Origin: Psococerastis gibbosa
Taxonomy: Eukaryota > Arthropoda > Insecta > Psocodea > Psocidae
Assembly: GCA_963971405.1 (NCBI GenBank)
Contig: OZ020488.1
Coordinates: 11,535,261 to 11,599,260, forward strand
Length of the DNA: 64,000 bases
Direction of reading: 5' to 3'
Part shown: one piece after another, positions 44,960 through 55,107 of the stretch
Position numbering within the stretch: the stretch's first letter is position 1
Layout: the number at the start of each line of letters is the position of its first letter
Notes under the pieces: model-generated
The model's database searches: none
Told to the model about the DNA's origin: nothing
What the model saw: the letters and a program-made list of their open reading frames with translations, nothing else
Translations under genes and position numbers: made by a program

Positions 44960-46445
44960 AGACAAAAATAAAGAAAAATGTTTCCAGAAAAATTTAGAAA
45001 TAGCTGGTTACAACGTTCTTCTGTGCAACCATTCAATTGGAAATGAATCGCTCTAGTACCGGTATCTACAGGTAATTGGATTGAACTTCATGTTTAAACA
45101 GACATTGTTTCTCATTTAATGAGTGGTAAAGTATGGAAAGTTCCCTTGCCACCCTTGGCAATAAACCTGAAAGGATGCAAGGCTAAAGAAGGAGATGAGG
45201 TCTGTAAATCTGCAGGTGCTGTAGCTTGCCCGCAGGAAATGAAATTCCGCAGACCGGATATTGGATACGCAACCTTCTTCAAATGCATCCGTTGTCTTTG
45301 ATTGGCTCATCAGAAAAGGTTCTATCAGTTTCTAAGACAATCTATGATAAAATACATAAAAACAAGGCCGTGACACGAGGAAATGAATCTAAGCTCTATT
45401 GTCTGTACTGGTCGTGTAATAGAGAATGCTTTTTAATATCCACTACTCAATTTTTGATTTTATCAGCCATTCTCATGAAAGTGTGACCAAGCGATAATAT
45501 GGATTTTTGTTCTAAACTGTAGGTATTAGGCTTAATTTGATTCGTACTTGACGAAGTATATAACACTAATTTCAAGTTTGACCTAATTTTTTTTAAATAA
45601 TAATTGCGTATTTTTACTTTTTTTTATTTTTAATGGGTTTCATAATATTTTCGTCTACAGGTGAAGTAAAATTTAATTTTGCCATTGGTTATGAAAGTAG
45701 GACAATTGATTGTACAGTATTAGGAAACGTTGTCATTAATTTTTTTTTATTGGAACAGCAGCCCTTAGTGCTAGAATTTGGTTCTTATCTTTATGCAACC
45801 TGGGAGCTCGCATTGTAATCTTCTTATTTCACTGTTCCTGTATATCTTATATTAATATCTGTTACCATAGGCATACCTATACTTCGTGGCAGTTTCCGAC
45901 GCATAATACCACGAAACTAATACAATCATGCGCTTTTTCTTGTGCCACTTTGGGCAACTCATTTGTTGGAAACCGGCCAATGCTTTTTATACAGAGGTAT
46001 GATGGATTGTGGTGGGTCATTAGTGATTCAATCAGATGTTATACAAAGGTTGGCATGCCTGATTTTGTTTAGCTCTGAGAATGAAGGGTTTCCCTTTTTT
46101 TTTCCTCCCCACGGTTCATCTTAATCATTCCCTCTTCTCCCCGAAATAATTTTCTTTTCAACCAAAACGAAAATTTCCATTCCTTTTTTTCAATAGCTTC
46201 CACGTGCAATTATAAAGGGATTATCCGGTATTTTACAAGCTACACCTTGTACAATATGTTTAAATTAATCGAGAGTTCCATTCTCGTGAAAAATGGTTCA
46301 ACCAGGTACTAAAATATCGTCACCCCAATATCAGAATGGAGTGCCATCAAAAACAACATAAAATGCGTTTCTATGTCTGTATGCCTACATAGTTTGCAAT
46401 AAAAATTTAGATACGCCCTCCTAATCGAATATTTCATTTACATTA
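44960..46445. other. No gene that I can support
   Basis: Several 60-86 aa frames (45116-45486, 45633-45818, 45942-46124). The one at 45661 follows a tctacag acceptor-like site, but its phase does not match the exon at 38694 and no family is recognised. Confidence 0.4.
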
Positions 46446-46542
46446 TTTTAGAAGATACATCAAAAATTGATCAACTGTCAGTTGTACTCAGGTATGTCGT
46501 AATGAAAGTTGAAGAAAATGACATGCTGCTTCTGCTATTATT
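46446..46542 (+). pseudogene. hAT/DUF4371-like exon fragment, left copy of 97 bp direct repeat
   Basis: After an acceptor-like ttacattattttag the frame reads DTSKIDQLSVVLRYV, then VEENDMLLLLL. This resembles the D-x-S-x-x-x-QLSxVxRYV block of DUF4371, found in hAT-derived ZMYM-like proteins. A possible donor AG|gtatgt also occurs inside. The segment is repeated at 47533-47629 with five differences, and both copies stay open. Either a fragment of a hAT transposase or of a host gene derived from one. Confidence 0.45.
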
Positions 46543-47532
46543 GCTTTCCAATTTATACGTAGTATAAGGAAAGCTTTGTGACGGTCGAAATTTTCGATTC
46601 CGAGATTTCAACGGATTTACACGTTTTAAGGTCCCAGGAACCAAAAAAAGTGGTTTTTACGAAATGTCCATCTGTCGTTCTGTCTGTCTGTCTGTCTGTG
46701 CGTCGATTTCCGGGCAAACTACTCTATCGATTTTGATGAAATTCGGCATGTAGGTTCACAAAAATCATACCTCGGAACAATTTTTTTATTTGGGGCTAAC
46801 TTAATTTGGGGGGGTTTTATTCTCAAAAAACTCCAAAAAAAACGTCTAAAAAATTATTTATCAAAAACGGCTCCAACGATTTCTTTTAAATTCACATATA
46901 TTGTAGTTATTATTAATGTCAATAAAATGCGGAGGGTCGCTTGCCCCTTGATAGTTTGCTTCTGGGGATGAAAAAATAAAAATAACTAAATTTTAGTGAA
47001 AAATGACTAAAAAATCATTTTTCTGCGAAACCTCTCTATCTATGATTTCTAACTTCAAGCATGTCTTAGGTGTTAAATTGAGTAATGAAACCGGATAGTT
47101 TGGTCATTGAATATATAACACTAGTGTTATATATTCAATGACCAAACTATTCTTATATAATATATATATATATTATATATATATAATATAATATATATAT
47201 AATAATATATAACACTAGTGTAATAAATTCAATGGTTTGGTTTTCCAAGAAACTATTGGGTTTTGTGCAAAAAAAATTTTTTTTGAAAAAATGAAAGCGA
47301 ATTCACGCTCAAATGCATTGCGTGCCCTGCCATTATTTCTGTGTGGTAATGTGTAGGTCTGACCTATCGGGAATTTTCGTGACCTTCAGAGACGTTTGGT
47401 GGACGACCCCCCCCCCCCTCCGTGATATTTGAAATTTAACCATAGGAAAATTATTTACCATGAAATTAATCATTTTCTCTCTCTACTAATCGATAAATTG
47501 GAAAGCATGTTCGAGTAAACTAGGACCGGTTC
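46543..47532 (-). mobile_element. Helentron-like element, family A copy 7, flanked by 97 bp direct repeats
   Basis: Minus orientation. The 3' hairpin is at 46543-46574 (gctttccaatttatacgtag on +), GTCT tract at 46679-46700, and the 5' end ggaccggttc at 47523-47532. A TA-rich palindromic insertion lies at about 47095-47240. The element touches the 97 bp repeats on both sides with no spare bases. Confidence 0.7.
47095..47150. repeat. 56 bp perfect palindrome
   Basis: tagtttggtcattgaatata | taacactagtgttatat | attcaatgaccaaacta: every base pairs around the centre 47122/47123. It lies inside family A copy 7, followed by (TA)n and a third, imperfect arm (aacactagtgtaataaattc) at about 47211-47235. 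Confidence 0.85.
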
Positions 47533-47629
47533 TTTTAGAAGATGTATCAAAAATTGATCAACTGTCAGTTGTGCTCAGGTATGTCCTAATAAAAGTTGAA
47601 GAAAATGACATGCTGCTTCTGCTATTATT
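47533..47629 (+). pseudogene. hAT/DUF4371-like exon fragment, right copy
   Basis: Reads DVSKIDQLSVVLRYVLIKVE, then ENDMLLLLL. About 95% identical to the left copy. The changes include T-to-V and VM-to-LI replacements, so both copies have drifted. Confidence 0.45.
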
Positions 47630-47744
47630 TTGTTCTGGTATGTTTTCCATTATTATTTTATTTTTTATGCTACAAATGTTTTTCTTCCTATTCCACTATT
47701 GACTACCACTCATAAAAAAGGTGAAATAATGAGACAAGGTAGGA

Positions 47745-47950
47745 CACACCAAAGGTCTTGCAGGGGGCGCAGCAGCACTTATTTACGCCACAGCAACAGG
47801 TATTTCAACAAGGCTGTTCTTCTGTCGGGAGTCCTCTGTCCTTCTATCTTCCCTCGGATTATAATATGTAGAAAGTGTTATTTTTTGTTCTTCCCATTGC
47901 TGAAGTATGTTAGTTTCCGTTTCTTAGCCGTCAGCAGCAACTTGCCTTCT
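47745..47950. repeat. Interspersed repeat N copy 2 (without SINE)
   Basis: gtcctctgtccttctatctt ccctcggatta, then gaagtatgttagtttccgtt tcttag, match 9.94-10.02 and 10.42-10.46 kb. The 156 aa frame crossing it is not recognised. Confidence 0.5.
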
Positions 47951-48213
47951 GAATGCTTGAACTATTGTTATCTTTATAATAAAATCATCTTAACTGTAGA
48001 AGCAGACGACGCATTCCAGAAATTGGACTTTGTCAATTTTTATGGATTAACGATAGGTTACAAGACAAAATCCATTGTGTATTATCACAATATATTTTAG
48101 AAGGTGCTCAAAGAGAATTGTTGTCTATATTTTTAGCTCTGGACCTGGAACTTAATTAATGAATAATGAATGAGCTGTGTTAAAAAAGTTTGAGAGTTTG
48201 GAAAGACTCCTAA

Positions 48214-49810
48214 AATAACAAGTTTCCTACCGTATGGAAAAACTCCATTGTATGCCCTATACCTAAAACGCCGATGGCGAAACAGATTAATCAATATAGG
48301 CCAATTTCACTTTTGAGCACTCCAAGTAAAATATTAGAATCTATTCTGTATAAAAAAATTATTCAACAAGTGAAATCACTAATTTCTGAGCATCAGTACG
48401 GTTTCATGAGTAAGCGGTCAACAGTGACAAATCTAGTGAACTTTGAAGAAGAAATTATTTTAAGCTTCAATAATAGGCTTCAATTTGACGTTGTGTACAC
48501 AGACTATCGCAAAGCCTTCGATCTAGTGGATTTCGAAGTCCTACTAAGGAAATTAAGACAATTTGGATTTTCTGATGAACTGATAGAACTCTTTCACTCT
48601 TACTTATGTGGTAGGACACAAACAGTATTATATAATGGTAGTTACTCGGAAACCTATTCAATTAACTCATCGGTACCGCAAGGATCAAATCTAGGACCGT
48701 TATGTTTCCTATTAATAATAAATGATCTACCAGAGGTAATAAGAAGTTGCAGTTGTTATCTATTTGCAGATGATTTTAAACTGTGTAAAAAAATTACTGA
48801 CAGAAATGACTGTAAATTACTCCAAAGGGACATAGAAAGAGTGGTAGAATGGTGTGAAAGAAATAAGCTTCAACTAAATGTAGAAAAATGCTTTATCATA
48901 ACATATACGTTAAAACATGATATAATATTGAATGAGTACACACTGTTAGATAGACCTTTAGAGAGAAAGGAAGAGACAAAGGATCTGGGCGTTATCTTTG
49001 ACTCTAAACTAACGTTCGAAAACCACATAAGTAAAAAAGTTAATGAGGCCTATCGTATGTTAGGATTCATCAAAAGATGCTCAGTTTATTTCCTGGAATG
49101 GAAAACGATTATGGTATTATTCAACTCATTTGTTCGAAGCAAGCTTGAATATGGTAGTGTGGTGTGGAATCCTTACCACCAAACCAAAATAAAACAAATT
49201 GAAAAAGTGCAAAAAAAGTTCTTAAAATATTTGACGAGAAAGTTTGATAAAATTGATCCCACATATATACCATATTCTACTCTGTTAGAAAAATATGAGG
49301 CGAAGAGTCTGTGCGCACGACGTAAAATTGCTGATGCCATATATATCTATAAAGTATTAAATGGCCTAGAAGACAATCAAAATTTCTTGAGCAAACTAAA
49401 TTTTATTGTACCCCAGTTTCCAACAAGAAATTTTAACTTATTTTACCAGCCGCAAAACAGGATTGACGTAGCCATAAATTCTCCAGTAAACAGGCTCACT
49501 CATTTACTAAATGATCATGACACCTTAGATCCGTTTATGCAAAGCTTAGAATTATACAGAGGAACTTGTAACCAAATTATATTGTAAGAATGGTAGTTAG
49601 GATATATTTATATATTACGTTGTTCTTTGGTAGTTAGGTAGGTTTTTTTTTTTTTTTATATAAATTTAAATTATTTAATAAGAAGTTACAATAGGCTATA
49701 AACAGTAGGAATTTTTGTTGTTGTTTTTTCGCTTTATATTATGTAATATTTATACACATAAGGGCTACGGCTGTGTGATGTAATAAAAATTTTTTCTATT
49801 CTATTCTATT
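48214..49810 (+). mobile_element. LINE (Jockey/CR1 group) with long reverse transcriptase frame
   Basis: Open from 48214 to the stop at 49585-49587. Reverse transcriptase blocks in order: QYRPISLLS, QYGF with S-x-T-x-NL, TDYRKAFDLV, VPQGSNLGPLCFL, the catalytic YLFADDFKL, LGVIFDSKLTF, then LFNSFVRSKLEYGSVVWNP. The upstream endonuclease and ORF1 are missing: 5' truncated, with a stop at 48211. After a 200 bp 3' UTR it ends in (TTCTA)n at 49793-49813. The best-preserved LINE here. It cannot move by itself. Confidence 0.85.
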
Positions 49811-49995
49811 CTATTCCTCTTAAGGGCGACTGCAAGCTTGACCTAGCTTATATGGGCTTAAAGCACTATGCGAAAGCATTAGGGATGTGTGTACCCAGAC
49901 CGATCGGAAAACATTTCCCTTTGCGTCAAGTCTCGAAATTCCTCGGAACTTCCGTTTTCTAGGCTTTTTGTTAACCAACTGGACTATTGTAATTA

Positions 49996-50207
49996 AACAA
50001 TAAATAAAACAACTAAGGATTTTTTCTATTACTAAGCCAACCTAGCGGAGTTAGGGCTATAAAGCCCTGTTTTAAACCCAACTAGAAAGACCCGGAACCA
50101 CCTGCTTTACATGCCCTCCGAAGCATGACCGGGAAATATAGACAGTATGGGACTCGTACCAAAAACCTTTCAGGTGAAAGTCAGAGTCCGTGCCACTACT
50201 CTACATC
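49996..50207 (-). mobile_element. tRNA-derived SINE, family S copy 9, split at its head by MITE P
   Basis: On +: (AATA) tail side, aagccaacctagcggagtta, accacctgctttacatgccc, gtaccaaaaacctttcaggt, gtgccactactctacat. The last bases acat recur at 50441-50444 (acatgtcttgtc), where the SINE head continues after MITE P. Confidence 0.7.
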
Positions 50208-50440
50208 GCTCCGTGATTTGCCAACTGCTCTAACTGCAATCAGAGTAGCGTCCAATTTTCCAACGTTTTTTCCGGTGGTTTTAATTCATGTATCTCCTAA
50301 ACTTCAGCCAAGAAATTTTCAATTTATTACAGACTTGCAGATACGACGATTGGACCTAAAAAAAGAGAGGAAAAATGAAATGTTTTGATACAATAAAAAA
50401 AAATTGATTTCTTGCAGTTAAAAAAGTTGGCAAATCAAGG
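50208..50440. mobile_element. MITE family P copy 3, inside SINE S copy 9
   Basis: Ends gctccgtgatttgccaactg and agttggcaaatcaaggg. acat lies directly left (50203-50206, then c) and right of it, giving a 4 bp target duplication. Because the target is a known SINE sequence (ctctacatgtcctg), the insertion point is well defined. Confidence 0.7.
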
Positions 50441-50503
50441 GCGACATGTCTTGTCATGTTATACTGTATTGCACCCTACCTTTCAAGTACACAGATGTTA
50501 CAG

Positions 50504-50724
50504 GTAGCGGCAGAAGGCAGTGATATAAATAAAGAAGCCGGCAAGATAAAACTCAGTGAGAGATTGCAAACATTCCGTGAGCTGAAAATCAGCTGCCAGT
50601 TAGCTGCTGACGGGAACACAAATCCAATTTTTCAGCGGGACTTGGCGCCATTTTATACTTCATTTGATTACCACCGCCGGATAGTGCTCCTGTGTTTAAG
50701 CTCATCTTGCTCATCCAGTAGTAA
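50504..50724 (+). other. Open frame with splice-like borders, possible exon
   Basis: From a ttacag acceptor-like site the frame reads VAAEGSDINKEAGKIKLSER, LQTFRELKISCQLAADGNT, PIFQRDLAPFYTSFDYHRR and on to SSSCSSS, with a gtaagc donor-like site at about 50722. Composition is more gene-like than its surroundings and it starts in phase 0, like the open end of the 38694 exon. No family recognised. It may equally be a remnant of an unknown repeat. Confidence 0.25.
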
Positions 50725-50782
50725 GCACTATATATACATTTGCTTTCAACACCATATACGTTTTAACTTTTTCCGTAAAAGT

Positions 50783-50855
50783 AAGAGTAGTGTCAAGGAC
50801 TCTGGCTATCACCCGAAAGGTTGTTGGTTCCAGTCCCACACTTTACATTTTATTA
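50783..50855 (+). mobile_element. tRNA-derived SINE, family S copy 10 (head)
   Basis: aaggactctggctatcaccc, gaaaggttgttggttccagt, cccacactttacatttt. Only the tRNA-like part remains. Confidence 0.55.
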
Positions 50856-51867
50856 TGAATAACATGCTCTGATATAATGCAGTAAAAAAATTATTATATT
50901 ATATTATTTATATTATTATAATGTCTTCAGGCGAGGGTGTTAGGTCGAAAATGTTTTTGAAGCTGTTAGCCAAACTAATTTCCAGAGCACTGTTCAATGA
51001 TGCTACAATATGAAGAAAAAAAACTATAACTTAACTGGCTAATTTATATTCCGGCAGCATGCAATGGATCATCCTTTAGTAAATTATGCTGTTGTAAATT
51101 TTAATTAAACATGGTGTCTATGGCCCATTCTTTCCATCAACCTCCGAGGAAAATTTTTCTGTGAAATGAATATGAAAATTAACCGCGATAGAGCGAACCT
51201 TTTCCATTAGCATTCATCCCTTATTTAGAGCAGAGAAAATTTCTTGGAAGACTCATTTACAAGTGACGAACGCTTGCCAACACTTTAGCCATTTGCAGAG
51301 CGAGTCTCCCATAGTAGAGCGTATTTAATGTCACAAGTTTTTTTTCACGTCGTCTTGGGAATTTGCCTCTCTATAGCTGAGAATGGAAAATTAACTAAGC
51401 TCCAAAGAAAATGTGGAGTGAGAATGTGTTTTGTAAGTACGACTATTAGTCTGGCCTGTCTGGGTCACATGATATTCAGGTCATAGGTCATAGGTCTTGT
51501 GATTCTTTGAATTCAAGCAGGACAAGGCGGAGGCTCCATTTGCCATTTTAAGCAAAATGGGGAGGTTTTATGATTTTAGGTTTAATTACACAAGCAGATG
51601 AGCTTCTGAGTAATGCCTTACGGGCTCAGAAGCGAAGACGCGAAAATTCCCAATTTGTACCACCTCGTGCTGAAGATGGAAGCGGAAGCAGTAGTGGCAA
51701 CAGAAAGGGGAACAAGCTTGAGTTGGGATAAGAGAAAAACACAGTATTTTCTGTGCATGGCTCTCTTTAGTCCTGGGGTTGGGAAAATGACCCCAAGGCG
51801 GAGGAACTCAATGAAGAGTCTCCTTCTTCCTGTTCCCCCTTAGTGCCGCGTGAGCACCATAGGGGGG

Positions 51868-52440
51868 GGGGGGTGTCGCTCCGAACTCGCTCCGGTAGGA
51901 CGCTAACGCCTTAAGCTCGGCCATTGTTTTCCCTATTGCTCCGGCCAGTTGTTAAATCCTTACTTACTTACGCCAACGCCCACTCTTGGCATGTCGGCCA
52001 TTTGGTGACGCGCTGACCAGTAGCGACGTGTGATCTTTTCGAACTCGTCTTCATTTGTCGGCGTGTAGTCGATCGCCGGGCATGACGCGAGGTGTTCAGC
52101 GTCCATCCGGGGGTGTCCACATAGGTCGCATGCGCAGGAATCGCGGACTCCAATGCGGTTGAGGTGTGCCGTGGTTCGTCGTGGTCCTGAACGCCGCAAC
52201 ACTGATGGCCCTGGGTAGACTGTGCGGGATTGGATTTTTAATTAGATTCGACCAGGGCTTTCCTGCATTGGCTTCAGTGTTTTGCCTCTGGATCCATGCT
52301 TTTATATTCTGCCTGATGGCGGATTTAGCAGAGGAGTAGGATTGAGCGCAGAATGGTTGTTCAATACTGCCTTCGAGGGTTGTTCTCAATGAAGAGTCGA
52401 CGGCATAAGAATGCAGAAGGCTACAAGAAACAACTGCATT
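51868..52440 (-). mobile_element. LINE ORF2 C-terminal fragment (RNase H-to-zinc-knuckle end)
   Basis: On the minus strand: KSAIRQNIKAWIQRQNTEAN, AGKPWSNLIKNPIPHSLPRA, then after a frameshift near 52190 HLNRIGVRDSCACDLCGHPR, MDAEHLASCP, ending VGVGVSK-stop at 51960. The C-x2-C-x6-H-x4-C knuckle and the W-x-xLI...PR-x-xxxAxFR run are typical of R1/I-group LINE ends. The 3' part equals the fragment at 28.75 kb. Confidence 0.65.
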
Positions 52441-52803
52441 ATAACTCACTAGTACAGTCATCAAGACTACAACTGTCATGATGACGGCCAATCTTCGATA
52501 CAAGAGGCATAAGAAGAGGGAGAAGAAGAAGGCACGAATGAGGGAAATCCAAACATGCCAATTGAAATTAAAATTCTTATATTAATTCAATTAATTCAAT
52601 GAGCCGATTTTTTTCCTTTTCTAGATCGAACCCGGTCGGGTTCAGTAGTCCCTACCTTTTGGCTTTTTGTAACTAGGATCGCCACTTTTCGTAACATGTT
52701 TCAAATTGTATTCATTACCTTACACCCGTCCTTAGCTCTGAAAGTTCCGAAAAGCGTCACTTACCCGAATGTAATGGGGCTATACAATACTTTTGATTTT
52801 GCT

Positions 52804-52905
52804 GTTTCCAATGCCTGCTTTCAGTATTTCTGCTTTCAGCAACCCTGTAAGCCTAGCGGGGGGGGGGGGGGGAGTGAGTCTGTTAACTTGAGACACCCTA
52901 AGGGC
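52804..52905 (-). mobile_element. SINE family V copy 8 (3' domain only)
   Basis: tttccaatgcctgctttcag, gctttcagcaaccctgtaag, an enlarged G run (52858-52872) and gagtgagtctgttaacttga. Cut at 52905, where the Copia fossil begins. Confidence 0.65.
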
Positions 52906-53812
52906 AGACCTGCAGTATTTGAAAGGTACATCTAGTCTTGGACTGGTTTTTAAACGAAATAATAATATTGATTTACTTAATGTGTACACTGATAGCGATT
53001 ATGCAGGTGACTATGCGACTTGTCGTAGCACTAGTGGATTTGTTTGTTACTTAAGTGGAGGACCAATTGCTTGGCACTCCAGAAGGCAGCCTATTGTCTC
53101 AAACTCGTCTACAGAGGCTGAGCTGATCTCAGCAGCTGACTCAGTGAAAAGACTTATTTTTATTAAGACTTTAAGTGAAGAGATGACTGCTAATAAACTT
53201 AAGATTTTTCTGAATGTTGATAATACCAGCGCCATACATCTTATAAAGAATGGTAAATTCAATCGGCGCAGTAAACACATTGACGTTAGATATTTTTTTA
53301 TACATGAGAAATACAAAGACAATCTTTTTGAAATAAAGCACTGCCAAACGGACAGGCAAATAGCAGATATTTTGACTAAACCGTTGTTGACAGAAAAGTT
53401 TATAAAATTCAGAAATTTGCTTGTTTCAAAAGATGAGTACTAAGTTCATTTAAAAATATTTTTCATTGTAAGTGTAAATTAGGATTTCTTAATTAAGGGG
53501 GTGTGTGAAGAATTTAATTAAATAAGTTATAATTAAGAAATCTAATTTAAAATAATATATTAAACTTTAAATAGAATACTGTTTGCAAAGAAAAACAAGT
53601 TAGTTAATAAAATATATTTTGTCTTGGCAGAAGGCAATTTTTCAATATGGCGAATTCAGGAAGAATGACTGAATGAGTTTTATAGCCATGCCAAAAAGAC
53701 CACGTGTATTTTAAATTTATATTATGCATTTATGGTTCATGAGTAACAGTAGAAAATGAAGCAGAACGTGGTTCATATTATAATTAATTGTATAATAAAT
53801 TGAGTCTATTCA
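52906..53812 (+). mobile_element. Copia-family LTR retrotransposon fossil (RNase H end and 3' LTR)
   Basis: A 5'-truncated, broken copy. The pol end is recognisable as Copia RNase H: YTDSDYAGD, STSGFVCYL, SNSSTEAELISA, and the terminal ADILTKPL. A purine tract (about 53494-53501) is followed by a probable 3' LTR from about 53502-53504 (tgtgaagaatttaatt) to about 53812 (gagtctattca). Gag, protease, integrase, most of the reverse transcriptase and the 5' LTR are absent. Looks moderately young because the remaining frame is open. Confidence 0.8.
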
Positions 53813-53814
53813 TT

Positions 53815-54035
53815 TTAGGTAAGATAATAATACTATTTCCACATATATCTTCAATAATCCTTATCACTAAATCTCCGTGTTCGTTAATTGTTTTTAAAAT
53901 TCTAGACAGTGGAGCCTTGGATAGTGAATCAGCCACAAACAGAGTTCTTAATCTTGTGTTCCTCACATTGACTCTGAGCTGAACCCTTTCAAGTATAGGG
54001 GGGGCATCTAGCGTACTGTTTATTATGTGATGACA
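53815..54035 (-). mobile_element. LTR retrotransposon fossil fragment, Ty3/Gypsy-like
   Basis: A short minus-strand piece with LFVADSLSKAPLS recalls the VADxLSRAPL motif at the end of Gypsy RNase H. The remainder of the element is absent. Family call is tentative and the age unknown. Confidence 0.4.
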
Positions 54036-54040
54036 GGTAT

Positions 54041-54202
54041 GGCGGGTATTCCACATACGTCAATCGTCAATGAAAAATTGAAAAATGACGTAACAATGAC
54101 GTAAATTGACGTGGTAGCAGAATTTTTAGTATGTCTTTAATGTCTGCTAAAACGTCATTTTTCAATTTTTCATTGACGATTGACGTATGTGCAATACTCG
54201 CC
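54041..54202. mobile_element. Fold-back MITE, family G copy 5
   Basis: Arms ggcgggtattccacatacgt caatcgtcaatg pair with cattgacgattgacgtatgt. The centre gacgtggtagcagaattttt agtatgtctttaatgtctgc is the same as copy 2 at 20.2 kb. Confidence 0.7.
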
Positions 54203-55107
54203 TAAGAGATTAGAAGATAGCTCAGATAAATTTATACTTTTTTATATTCCAATTCAAACCTAGGTGTCCAGTGCGTGTCCAGACTACATTGGGTTTTCGG
54301 ACATAGTTGGTATTGATTCCGTAGGTATTGATTTTGCTTACCATTAGCTTATCATTTACACAATATAGCAGGCGTACAAACATGATCTAAAAGGGTAGAG
54401 GAAAGTGGGGTAGGCAAAGTGGGGTAGGCAAAGTGAGACAGGTCTTAAATTTGTATATTATTGCTCAAGGTAGGCACAATTTAAATATTGGCGCCTAACC
54501 TGTGACTGGCGACTCGTGCGCCACCTATGAAAAACTATCATCTACTTGCAAGTCCACAGAAATCTCTCTCTGTACATCTGCAACCAAACGTTACCAGTAC
54601 CTTATACTTTTATAAAATCGTTTACTTTTATCATAGTATTTAATCCTCAACTGCTTCTGCATAGCTAATTTAGATGCAAGAATCTATATCAAGAAAGGTG
54701 ATATTCCATACCGAGCTCGGGAAAGGTTGAAAACCACCACAAGTAAGAAAACAACTAAATATCAGTAAGTAAAACAACCCTAAGTATACTAATTAAATAT
54801 CTATCTGGTCCTTCGTCAAAAAACCCCTATTTACAGTCCTAATTTAACCCCTTTCTTCTTCGTATAATTTTATTTTCATAATGAAAAATCGCTCTATTAA
54901 GACGTACTCAATTCCTGTCCGTGCTTGTCGTCACACGGTATACCAAGTTACTGCTTTGCTACTCATTTGCCAATCAGTCATTATTACTGTTATAAATTAT
55001 TAACTATAACCTATTTATTATTCTTTTTTTTCTCTGATATTTAATTTCTCTTTTTGTATCTTTATAGTTATATTTATATATTTAGAGAAAATAGAAATCT
55101 TCCTACC

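Noticed and set aside
45633-45818. 61 aa frame behind a tctacag acceptor-like site
   Set aside because: Phase does not fit the 38694 exon, no donor follows before the stop, and the peptide has no recognised family.
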